A DNA stretch of 64,000 nt from Mesaphorura yosii (taxonomy: Eukaryota > Arthropoda > Collembola > Poduromorpha > Tullbergiidae), in assembly GCA_009869945.1 (NCBI GenBank), contig WIXG01000270.1, positions 46,919-110,918 on the forward strand, read 5' to 3'. Below, piece after piece: positions 1 through 10,348 of the stretch (the stretch's first letter is position 1; the number at the start of each line of letters is the position of its first letter). The translations under genes were made by a program, and so were the position numbers. A model generated the notes under the pieces. It was given only the letters and a program-made list of their open reading frames with translations. It did no database searches and was not told where the DNA came from.

Positions 1-94
1 TGCAACGGCACGGGATACGAGATTGGCACAGTCAACAAGCAGGCGCGCAGAAAACTGCCAAATGCACAAGATAATGCGTAAAATTTGGTCTTAC

Positions 95-806
95 GTTGCG
101 TCCCGGTTTCAGGCACATGATACGCATTGCCTGCGGAACAACCACGCGTCTCTTCTGGTCATACGGTGGAGGAATCCCTTCAAAGACCTTCATTCTCTTC
201 AGAGCCTCCTTTCCTCTCTCGGTTCGGTGTGGCACCATTCCTGCCCAGACAAACGAATACATTTATCGTAAAATCAAAGGAATCAGTTGTGTGCTCATGA
301 TCAAAAATGAGTTAATGACGATAATTTACCTCTAACTGTTCGCTTGAAGATTTCAGATGGAGCACGGTAATGAAATGGGCCACGAGCTGGGTTCACATTG
401 CATCTCTTGCGGAGGAACGCCAGATATTTAAGCTTGTTCCTACAAAACAACATCGAAGTGAATTAGAAAATGACAATCAATTTGACAACAGCGGCGAGTG
501 ATCCCGGTGACAGCTATTAATTGTGCCTTACGCTTTAGGCATCAAAGGAATAAGACAGAATGCTCACCTGTAAAAGTTTCCGGAGATGTTGATGAGTTCT
601 GCCCGAAGTACGACCACTCTGTTTCCTTCCAGGACAGATTTAGCAACAGTTGCCGCGAGGCGACCCATCATGTGCCCGGCTCCATCGATCTTAATAGGCT
701 GCGAACGAATATGACAGGAAAATTAACACCATTCCAGTTAACAGCGCGATTCGTGGGTACAATTCAACTCCTCATGTTGACTTACCTTGCTGGAGAGCCC
801 CGACAT
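95..806 (-). CDS. RPL13A: 60S ribosomal protein L13a (uL13), 3' end outside window
   Basis: Large-subunit cytosolic ribosomal protein uL13. Coding exons on the minus strand are 806-786, 698-568, 439-330 and 240-95, and the phases close at each junction. They give the first 136 residues of a protein usually about 200 long. Conserved family blocks are visible: GHMMGRLAA, then [31 protein letters not shown], and [10 protein letters not shown] followed by [11 protein letters not shown] and LKPGR. After CGC-AAC at 95 a donor GTAAGA opens an intron, and the last exon lies left of base 1. A tempting acceptor near base 51 gives a continuation unlike the family, so I did not use it. The first exon codes only seven residues (MSGLSSK). 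The gene is head-to-head with WASF, with 752 bp between the two start codons. The identification is very secure from sequence similarity. Confidence 0.93.
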
Positions 807-1558
807 GGTTTTAACTTAATTTTTATCGCTAAAACACCAATCCTAATTAACAATTAACTTGTCACTAATCACAAAGTTAATTTCGACTCGAAATCTGTTC
901 TCCGCTCGACCATCTACTATTCCACTATACACCGGCTAGGCTGTACCGTATGCGTGTGCACGAGAAATGGCTTCACTCACGAGAGCAGCAGCAAGCAGCA
1001 TGGTCGCTCTCAGATTCGTGCATCTGCGCCATCATCCGTAGCTCTCCTGTCTCATCTCACTCACAGGCGGCGGCGGCGGCGGCGGTGGCGTTCGTTCGGC
1101 GGCTTGGCTGCTGCATTATGTACTGAGGTGTGGCAAAGAAGCGTACAAATGCCGTAGAATTGAATTTTATTGAGTCAAATGAGGATACATTTGGCAATTC
1201 ACCCCTTTCCCGTTTCCCGAGTTCATCTCGTAAAATTACACAAGCCTCCCAGCGTATTTTATAAGCTGTTCCTGTTTACTATGCAGAATCCAGGCATCGA
1301 ACTTTGCAATTGTAATTGTCAAATATCGTGAATTAATTCATAAGTAATTTCGTAATTTGTGATTTAGATCGAGTTTTGTTTAATAATCTTAACATTACTG
1401 CGAGTTCGTGCTTCATAATCGTATTTATAAACTGATCAATAATCAATAGAAGACAAGCTCAAGCAAGACGTCAAGACTTGAAGTGCCATATAATTGAAAC
1501 TGCCGGACTGATTGCGATCGAAACTCAATCGAAGCTGGTCGATAACTGAAAAGTTGCG
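807..1558. promoter_or_regulatory. Shared upstream region of RPL13A and WASF
   Basis: 752 bp between two divergent start codons, so it must hold both promoters and both 5' leaders. No TATA box is placed sensibly for either gene. The only distinctive element is a GGC triplet run near 1066. No open frame here resembles a gene. Confidence 0.5.
1066..1089 (+). repeat. (GGC)n trinucleotide repeat upstream of WASF
   Basis: Six perfect GGC units followed by GGT-GGC-G. The tract lies about 470 bp before the WASF start codon and may fall in its 5' leader or promoter. It is the longest pure CGG-type run seen in the window. Confidence 0.8.
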
Positions 1559-4107
1559 ATGCCGCTCCTGCTGAGAACTGTTGAACCAGTCCACGTAAGT
1601 CGTGGAACACTTCCGGAACGATTTCCTGTTCAGAATGACTTGGAGGCTGTTGCGAATGGGACGCTCTCCAACATCATCCGCCAACTGTCATCGCTGTCAC
1701 ACCACGCAGAAGAACTGTTTCTCGACCTGATCAAAGTTGGGAGCGAAATTGCGACCAGAGCGAGTAACCTCCAAGCTCGAATCGACCGGCTTGCTGTTCG
1801 AGTTGGGGTGATTGACTCTGTACAAGATGAGTGTAAGTATTTGCAGCTAAAAAATGTGTATGCTTTCGCTTGTCACCGTTAATTACGTTAATGACTATTT
1901 TAATTGTTCACAGCTTCCATGCAAGAAAGCCTGCACACCAAGCCGTTTTCTTCTTCACTCAATTTTAACCAGCAAGTTGTTTCTCGTCAGTCACTGCCAC
2001 CGGCTATGGAGAAAAGGTTCAATTTGTGCGATAAACCTCCTCCACTGGACAAGCTTAATGTGTACCGAGACGATGGCAAAGATGGGCTCAAATTTTACAC
2101 GGATCCAAGCTACTTCTTTGATTTGTGGAGGCAGGAGATGCTGAAGGACACCGAGAGAGTGATCGATAAGAACAAGAAGGTATTGTTGTCAAAATTAAAA
2201 TTCAACTCTGTCGTAGTCGACAATTCCTGAGCAAAGGGAACTAGAGAACTTTCACTCAGGACTATCAGAACAGAATTTTACAGATGGCTGTAAAAATTGA
2301 AAATGAAGTAATTCTGTCTTTAAACATGCTGCCTAGTTGGAGGCTGAGGTTGGCGGACATTTGCTCTCTCTGTTCGGTTTTTTGTGCTAGATGCTAGAAC
2401 TATAAATAATAATTAATCGTCTTTTCTTTCAATTAGTATCTAACAACAGTCTTTGTTAAATACACGCCTTTGACTTTCAGCCGCACAAATTGAAAAATGA
2501 TGGACAAAATCGACACAAGAAGCGGGTACGCCCACCGCACAGTACGAGGGAAAGACAGCGGCACATGGCGATGGAGCAAGGTGAAGTCATCATGACTCCT
2601 CCCAATCAAGTAAGCAAAGTACAGTTACGTTGAAGGTTTTAGCTTCGAAGATTTGAATTAACCTTCCTTTTTTTTCTTAATTTGCAATTTTTCTTCAGAA
2701 AATGTCAAACTCGCCCATCGACAGCAGAGACAGCATGTCTGCGGGTGCCAGACGACCAGAGCAGTTCATCAGGACTCCGACGATGGAATACGATGGCAAT
2801 AATCATCAAATTGATTACAGGTGAGACGACTGCATGCGACTCGATATTAGCTCGCTATGAATTGATAAAATAGGTCTTCTGTCTTGTCCACTTTCGTAAA
2901 GCTCATAGTCGTCTTGTTCTCGTACAATTAATTTTGTAGTCCCGTTCCATAATCAGTTTCAGTTCAGTCTCGCATGTAGTTATTGTGAATGTCACTGCCT
3001 GCAATTGCAATGTCTCGTTTCGTTGGCTTTTGCTAGATATAATTTGGGCACGACGGAGCAGTATCAGTATGAAATGCACCAACGCAGTTACGCTAGCGAA
3101 GTTGACGATCAGCGTTACGGTAGTCCCAGCTACAATAGTAGAAACGCTAAAAGCATCGTGAATGGTTACCGACCGTCGCAACCGCCGCCTGCGCCTCCGT
3201 CCACTGATTCGTATATGTAAGTGATGACCTGATGGAATGAACCCTGCTTTCGATGTAGCTAGATCTAAGTAGCAATCTTATCGTGCATTTATTCAGTGAA
3301 GTGAATGCAATGGGACGACGTTATGAACTTTTAGTTAATTGTTCTTGACTGAATCAATACTGTTCCGTCCATAATCAAACGAATTCCTGTCCATAATTGC
3401 GTAGGCCCAATAATGGCGTTCAGAACAATGGTCCGCCGAACATGAACATGAGGATGTCGAATATGAGGCAGTCTCCAAGGGACATGGTCAAAGTGTCACG
3501 CACGACGCTTCCTCCTCCGCCGCCCTTGCCAACAGAGGAAGACCCTGCGGTGGATCAGGGCAACATGTTTCCTCCGCCACTGGACGAGGAAAGCTATGAG
3601 CACCAGGCGCCGTGCATGTCGGTGCACGACGACTTGCCGCTCCCTCCGCCACCGGACATTCCAAACGATGACGTATTCTCGAACCACAACATTGCGGCGC
3701 CACCTCCTCCACCACCGCCTCCAAGCGCTGGTGCAGCTGGCATGAACATTAACCAGCCGGTGTACAACGGCGAGATGAACAAGCCAAAACCAATGATACA
3801 CAAACCCGCACCCGTCGTTCGAGATGGACGATCGGAGCTTCTGAAAGCAATACGAGACGGTAATCATCTTCTTTGTCTTTTACGAAGCGTGTGTAATTAT
3901 TGTAATTCTAATTCTGCTGTGGTGATTTACACAGGAATTGAATTGAGAAAGGTTGAGACCCGGAATGATGTGAGGGCCGATGAGAAACCCTCGAGCTATC
4001 ACGATGTTGCTTCGATCCTGGCACGTCGCGTCGCAGTGGAAATGTCGGATAGTGACTCTGGGTCGAGCGACGACGACTCTGACGCCTGGGACGAGACAAG
4101 TGCTTAG
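1559..4107 (+). CDS. WASF: WASF/WAVE (SCAR) actin nucleation-promoting factor
   Basis: Subunit of the WAVE regulatory complex that relays Rac signals to the Arp2/3 complex to build branched actin at the cell edge. Exons are 1559-1832, 1914-2179, 2481-2609, 2699-2820, 3037-3216, 3405-3859 and 3935-4107, giving 532 residues with all phases matching; vertebrate WAVEs are similar in length. The N-terminal SCAR homology domain shows IIRQLSSLSHHAEELF and YRDDGKDGLKFYTDPSYFFD. A Lys/Arg-rich stretch follows, then proline tracts (PPPPPLP; AAPPPPPPPP). The single WH2 motif (GRSELLKAIRDG then IELRKV) is split by the last intron. The tail is the acidic region with the conserved Trp near the C-terminus (DDSDAWDETSA). 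Only one WASF gene appears here, as is usual in arthropods. It is convergent with the next gene. Confidence 0.95.
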
Positions 4108-4161
4108 GGCTTAAAGAAGACAAACATTAAGCTTACTACTGCTTGCGTTTTTTATGGCTTG

Positions 4162-4167
4162 AATAAA
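4162..4167 (+). terminator. Poly(A) signal of WASF
   Basis: AATAAA 55 nt after the WASF stop codon, followed by a T-rich stretch. Confidence 0.7.
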
Positions 4168-4346
4168 ACAAAAGTCTAGTTCTTATGCCTCATGTGAACC
4201 CTTTCTTCGACGCCTGATTGCGATTTTCATTCCTTTCGACGCCTAAAAGTAGTTGAGTTGAAAAGGAACTAGGAAATAAGAAGCTATAAATGTGTAAAAA
4301 TCGGCAAAGTCCAAGAAAAAAACGAGCTGAGCAAAATTTAATCCGG

Positions 4347-5174
4347 CTAATTATCCGAGTCTGTTGTGAATTCCAGATTTTTTTGCTGCTGGCACAGTCT
4401 GCCTGCCGACTTCTCGAATCCGGGTAAACATTCGCACTGGAGTCCAAGTGATTCTAACGGGAAACTGATTTGTCCATCCGAGTCCTTCTGGAAGACGTCC
4501 ACACAAGCGGCATTCGGGACGCAGGAACTCGAACAGACTCCTCCATCAAAAGAGACGCATCTCTCTAGTTCGCCGTCGTAAAACTGGTCCAGGGCCCCAA
4601 ACTGGCACTGGCAGGTGCCGTTCATGCACTTAACTTCCGATCGCTGTGGTCCGCAGCTCTTGGTGCCGTTGCCAGTGTCTGACTGATCGCAAGATTCTCC
4701 GAACCGTTTTAGCTGCAGACAATGGCCTCCACCCACGTCTTCGACGAACCCGCTGGCGCAAGTGCACAGGTAAATTCCAGTTTCGCTGTCCCCGAGCTGC
4801 GGCCCAAACGGAGACTCCACAGTTTTGAGCCCGTTTCCATTGTCCACCACAGGCGCGAGAGGCAGGTAAGACGACAAAGGCAGGCATTCAGCATTCTTGA
4901 CACAGTTTGACGCGCCTTTGCCTGGCTCGCAAAGGAAATTGACACGCGTCTGGCAAACTCTGGCTGGTTGGTTCCAGACGGAAGTGAACTGGTCGCACTC
5001 ACAAAGGCTTGTGCTCGGATTGCAGACGAGATTCGAGGTTTTGTTGCAGTCCAGGTCGGATTTACACCTGCTGCCGAATCCTTCTTCAAAGACTGGGACC
5101 GAAGCCACGTTCTTCACATTAACGAATATGAAAAGAGAAATTAGCACGAGAACAATTTGGATTACGGCGCACAT
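4347..5174 (-). CDS. Secreted cysteine-rich (EGF/EB-like) protein, intronless
   Basis: Single-exon gene of 275 residues. I chose the ATG at 5174 because the open frame upstream of it begins only with a TTG. From this ATG the protein opens with a classic signal peptide (MCAVIQIVLVLISLFIFVNV). The mature part is rich in paired cysteines in spacings such as C-x5-C, C-x-C and CTCASGF / CECLPGF, which resemble EGF-like or EB-type modules in tandem. Possible N-glycosylation sites include NKTS, NGTK and NGTC. There is no membrane anchor at the C-terminus, so it is probably secreted. I do not recognise an orthologue. A minus-strand ATTAAA lies 5 nt past the stop codon (4342-4337), followed by a T-rich run, so the 3' UTR may be very short. 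The gene is tail-to-tail with WASF. Its function is unknown; binding or matrix roles are typical for this architecture. Confidence 0.75.
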   Translation of the reverse strand: MCAVIQIVLVLISLFIFVNVKNVASVPVFEEGFGSRCKSDLDCNKTSNLVCNPSTSLCECDQFTSVWNQPARVCQTRVNFLCEPGKGASNCVKNAECLPLSSYLPLAPVVDNGNGLKTVESPFGPQLGDSETGIYLCTCASGFVEDVGGGHCLQLKRFGESCDQSDTGNGTKSCGPQRSEVKCMNGTCQCQFGALDQFYDGELERCVSFDGGVCSSSCVPNAACVDVFQKDSDGQISFPLESLGLQCECLPGFEKSAGRLCQQQKNLEFTTDSDN

Positions 5175-5560
5175 CTTGACTTCTTCTTTACAGAGTGAAC
5201 CAGACAGGACAACAACCAAGACTGATTATGTAGATGAAATTTTCAACTTCATCCTCACTTCATGATCGTTCAAGCGATCGCAAGGCACATCATCGGTTCG
5301 TCTTGCTCTTGGCACTTTTCTAGTTAATTGAGCGCAAATAATCCGATAATTGCCTGAATTGCGCTAACAAACAACAAACTGCCCTGTGTACAAAGAAATT
5401 CGCACCTCGTACTGCCGTGTCGCGCCGTACCTCGTACTTTGCAAATTGTAAAATTATGCCATCGTGTGTGCACCGCAATTCCGCAATTGGCCGTGCCAGC
5501 CCCAGCATTTTAAGCTAAGAAAGAGAAGCACAAGAGGGCATTCGAAGTGGAGAAGTTTAG
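5175..5560 (-). other. Spacer between secreted Cys-rich gene and ASCC2 3' end
   Basis: About 390 bp holding the leader and promoter of the minus-strand Cys-rich gene. I found no TATA box and no credible exon. Confidence 0.4.
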
Positions 5561-5566
5561 TTTATT
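5561..5566 (-). terminator. Poly(A) signal of ASCC2
   Basis: TTTATT on the plus strand (AATAAA on the minus strand), about 345 nt beyond the ASCC2 stop codon. Confidence 0.55.
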
Positions 5567-5910
5567 GTATCACAAACGTTTCGATAGCATGGGTTCGTTG
5601 ATAAATTAATGAATCTAACTAGGGGAATTATTTCTAAGAGCTAAGAACAGAGAGACAGCTTCCAGAAACTGGAATCCAGGACTTCACAAATGTGGACGAT
5701 GTGGCTTGGCTTTAGTTGTTTAGTTGAACATTTCATTAACACGTTCAGTCAAGAAGTCAAAGTCAGTTCGAAATGGAAATGGAGTACTTAACAATTTGCG
5801 GAAAACACTAAAAGAAAGAGGTTACAGATTAAGCGCAGTGTGCTTCAAGCAGAATTGGAGCTTGTGGTTGGGAAACTTCTTTCTAGTTCAAGAAAAAGCG
5901 ACAAAGATTT

Positions 5911-8781
5911 TTAAAATTCCTTTCGTTTAAAATCTGATCTGTTTCGTCGATTGTGGCTTCCCGCTTGATCCTTGTGTCGTCGATTTAGTAGCACGTCCTT
6001 CTCCTGACCCTGTCCTTTAGCCCGGCCTAGAGTGAAGAATCCGAATTGTACAGTGACGAAATTGCGAAGAATACAAATTACAAAATTATTAACACCTACC
6101 GACTACGTCTCTCTGAGTAGGTGGATTCCGATGCTGATTCTGATACTTTGTCTCACGTCTTTGTTCCATCCTGGCGCGTACCACTTCCGGATTCTCGACG
6201 AACGCCTCGAAAGGTCGGAACCCCTTATTCTGGTATCCCGAGCCCGGCTTAGAAGGACCTTGGCCGCTCGATGAGTCCTCGACGCCGTCTTCATCTTCGT
6301 CCTGCTTGGAACTCTCCTCTACTGCCTTCCGATTCAATGGCTTAAAAAGCACGTTGTCCGGCTCTGTCATTCCGATGCCCGCCTCGTCGTACGTGTCATC
6401 ATACTCGTCGTTGTACTCAATGACCTCGTTGTATGACGGCAGTAGACTGTCGTCCACGTACGGAATCGACTTGTCGTTTTCAATTTTTGGAAGCACCGAA
6501 ACCGAAACCGCAGGCCTTGGCTTTGTCAGCCCTTCCTGCTCCTTCGCCCTCGCCTGGGCGTCCGCCTCCAAATTCTGAAGAATCCGCTGCTTCAGCAGTT
6601 TGCTTTCTTCAAAAAACGTTTCCTGACTCTGATCTTCTCGGTTCCTGTCACAAATAGTTGCACATGAATAAAATTTGCCTCAAGACAAGACAAAGTCGCT
6701 GATTTCTTACTTTTTATTTTTCAGGAAGGTCATCGGTGCATCGGCCTCGTACGAAACCTCGGAGGGACTGAAGATGGAGCCGGGCAAGTTGTCCTTGATT
6801 GGATCGTGATTAATCTGAACAGCCGTTGTCAAACCTTGGTGGGCCTTGATATATTCTTCGTCCCGGTACTTGTTGAGATGTTCAGGAACATTCCCCTCCA
6901 GCAAAGCATTGATTGTGGTCTCAGGGTTGAAGCCGAAATGCTTCAGACACACCTGGAAAATGAGAAAGTAGTTTAGCTGGCAATTGACAATCAAACTGCC
7001 AGTGTAATGCAGGCTGGACTTACTTCAACGTAGACATCCGGCAAGTCTGGAAGCAAATCCTTCACTTGAGTAATTAAGGATTTGAGTTCCACGCCAACAA
7101 CATCCAGCGAGCAAGCCCCGAGCAGCTGCCGGTCAAAATTCGGATCGTACAACGGATCGGTAACAATTTTCTCTTCCAAATACTTTTCTCCGTTCGCTTC
7201 GAAATGGTCAGCTATTGCATTGGAGAGGTACTCGATGCGAGTTTCATCACTGACGTGAAGAATGCAATTAGGGCTCAGGACCTCAGGACATGCTCGAGAT
7301 TTCGATTACTGGCTTACATTACAATTCCTCGGCTCAACAATGTCTGCATATCACGTTTGAACGGGTACGCTCTTTCGTAGTCCAGCAGAATTAATTTAGT
7401 GTCCAGGAAGGCGGATAGAGCAGCAAAGTAATCGTCGATCTTTAGGCTGAAAAGCACATAAAAGACTAAATGCATTGGCCATGGCCTGGATTTAGTTGGA
7501 ACTTACTCTTCGGAAGTTTTGACACTAAGAATTGTCGGCGTTGCAAGAATTTGGCGAACCAGTCTTAAGAAGTATACACGTAGAACATGGACTTGAGTTT
7601 CAAGCACGGGAAGCGACTGAACCACGACTTTCTCCCAAAAGTGGATATTAAGCTCGTAAGATTTGCCAACGCTGTTCCAAAAAATGAATAAAGGTCTAAT
7701 AATACTTAAGCAAACTTATGAAATGTTATGTCTTGACTTGAACGTACACATTAACGTATTTTTGGAAGTGGGCGCACGCTGCTGGATAAATCTTGAGGAA
7801 TTTGCAAAGTGAGATGACAATATTCATGATCGCATTCAGTAATTCTTCGTGCTCGCGCAAATTCCACTCATCAATCGTAAACTTCTTGTCTAATTTGTCT
7901 TTGATTTCTCTCCCGAAGTCCGTAACTCTTGAAATTAGAGCGCTAATGTACGCTTTAAGTTTGTCTTCTTGACGCGGAATACGACGAAATAGGTTCTCGA
8001 TCATTTTCGGAAGAATCGAATTCTCACCGTTTTCGTACAAGGCACATAAGTCCATCAGTTTTTGAATCTCGACGAGATTGTGCTCACTCAGGAGTTGAGC
8101 CCAATTTTCCTGGGTCATGTGGTCTTCCTGTAAAAGTGAAATTGTTCTTACCAATTAATTGCTCAAGCAGATCAGGTCAATCAACTGAAAAATACCTTGC
8201 TTTCTTTGAAGATTGACAGTCTCATGTAGATTCGGAAGACCAGCGAATAAATACATTTGTAGAGAGGCCCAATGACTGGGTGATTTTGGTAAATATCGAA
8301 TTCACTCTGATAAAATCTTGGCGCAGAGTTCAGGAACGAGTCAAGTACTTGAGACGAGATTTCACTTGAACAAGTCATCACTGACCAGAATTGGTTATGC
8401 GGGAGGGTGAGCAACCATTTCAGATCATCGCGATAGATTTCCATGAGATCACTCCAGTCTTGAATTACTTTGACATCGTTGAGTGTGTCGACGTGTGGCA
8501 AGTAGAAGCAAATGTACTTTAAGTCTGGCAAGTAGGATTTGTCCTTTGGAACCAAAAATGATCATAATCAAAACTTATGTCCTACATTGATTGAGTTTAA
8601 GAGCAATTTTAATCAAACTTGCCTGATTTGGATCACCCAAACCATTCACAACATTGTGCTTGACGCCTGAGTCCGATTTACCAGTAATCTGATCACCTGT
8701 GACCGAGGCCGTATTCTTGTTCCGGTTATTATTCGACGACTTAGGCTCGAAATCCATCTTAAGTGCTGTTTCGTTCACCAT
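5911..8781 (-). CDS. ASCC2: Activating signal cointegrator 1 complex subunit 2 (CUE domain)
   Basis: ASCC2 binds Lys63-linked ubiquitin through its CUE domain. It acts with the ASCC3 helicase in alkylation-damage repair and in splitting collided ribosomes. Minus-strand exons are 8781-8623, 8543-8196, 8127-7748, 7671-7507, 7446-7318, 7249-7024, 6952-6711, 6644-6100 and 6026-5911. They close in frame to 769 residues, against 757 in human. Diagnostic blocks are DLKWLLTLPHNQFW near the N-terminus, the CUE domain around residues 448-495 (LKSLITQVKDLLPDLPD then NPETTINALLEGNVP), the acidic NDEYDDTYDEAG, and the basic tail SHNRRNRSDFKRK. Intron 1 (8544-8622) uses a GC-AG splice pair: CAG|GCAAGT is the only donor that keeps the frame. 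The N-terminal about 50 residues are polar and not conserved. Confidence 0.95.
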
Positions 8782-10348
8782 TTATGATGATGGAGGTTCA
8801 GAGTTCAGTATTTGTATGTGGAAGTGGTTAGTGAGCAAATATTAAGTTCGTCTTCTGTCGTTTGTATGTCTTTTTAGCTAAGAATCTACCCAAGATCAGT
8901 AAAGTAACGCCTTGGAATCCCTGTTGCACAGCTCCCGGTGAAGTTTGTGGATCGGATAAACTGATAAAGATGAAGCACAGTCGATAACAAGGTGGGAATT
9001 CGTATAAATAATGAACGAGTATTTGGACACCTTAAATTATGGTGCTAGCCTAATTAAATAGAACACACTTTGACCAAACTCTTTATATACTCAATTGAAT
9101 TGCAAACTGTCCATCTGGCATGCTGACTTATATTTGCGAATATGCGATGACTCACAATTTGTGAAACTGTTTAAGACCGAACGTAAATAAATACGTCATT
9201 AAACGTGCTGCTGCCGTTTTTTGCTGGTGCTATTGAGAGTTGAGTCACTGCACTCAACTTTCAAATCTATCATTTCGGGCTCGGCTCCGCTCATGGCTCT
9301 ACTGCATCTGCACTGCATCTTCTGCAGCATTGCCATTATAATACGATATTCAGAATCAGCATTCTATTGGGATTGGGAAAACGAATATTCGCAATGAACG
9401 GGAGTATATAATAAATATTTTGGATACGCCAACTTGTCAAATATGCAACGTATACACCCAATGGAGCCGTTCTCGCTTCCGAGTAGAGGACAGCGGACAG
9501 AGAATGGAGTCCCTTGTTTGCCGGCAGAAACCGGAAGGAAATGAGATCGAGATCGTGTTTTATCTTTCATGTCAAGAAGGAAAGATTAAAAGATGCCCGG
9601 ATGCGGCAAATGCCGTCCGCTTACGTGTCTACAGGGAAAAGACTTCAGAATGCTGCGAAGGATGTTCTCGTTGTCAATTTGACATATTGTGATCTTGTAG
9701 AAAGTCAAAACAGTGCTCATCTACTCGATGGTGGAGAGATGAGATAACGGTGCGTGGGAGATTGCATAACATGCACTTGCATACTTGCATTCCTCCTCAA
9801 CTCGTTTTACATGTTTCGTGTTGCTGTCCAGAAGATACAAAAATAGACTCCCTGCTCACGTTTTTATAGTTTAGCTCCAGCTGAATATGAACATGAATTC
9901 TGAGTGCTGAGTTTGAGGGGGTAATGAAATGGAAATGAAAAACCAGCAGAACCAAGATCAAGACCAGATTTATCTCGCACGAAGTCAGTCCCTGTCTGGG
10001 GCTCGTGTAGACAACTTAATTATGCCTCGGACGAATTCCCGATTGCATACTCTGGCAAGGGCGGCCGCGTTGCGTCTGCCGAGGCAAGTCAACAACTCAA
10101 TTAACTGCCGGCAGTCCAAGTTCAGTTCTGTTCTACTTCATAATTCGCTGAGGATCGCGTAGCTCTCTTCGCTGTGAAGAGCGACTGCGATTTGCCAGCT
10201 AATTAACAATTCAAATTATCTTTGTCAGTGCACGTGCTCTTGCGTGGGAGTGCACGTCAAGACTCATCGCTTTAAGTGATGTGGAAAAATTCGCAAATTC
10301 AATAATTTCCTGGCACAAAGCCGCATAGTCGCATTAAAGGCCGTAAAA
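8782..10348. promoter_or_regulatory. Divergent upstream region of ASCC2 and the Nostrin long exon
   Basis: 1.57 kb between opposing start codons, AT-rich and without a convincing exon. Short open frames around 9420-9750 lack splice context, family resemblance and coding bias. I place the promoters of both genes here by position only. Confidence 0.4.

Noticed and set aside
1..54. Possible last exon of RPL13A after an acceptor near base 51
   Set aside because: The translation ([12 protein letters not shown]...) does not match the strongly conserved uL13 block expected here, so the intron more likely runs off the window.
9420..9747. Overlapping short open frames upstream of Nostrin
   Set aside because: Two frames open at once with no splice sites or similarity, consistent with chance.
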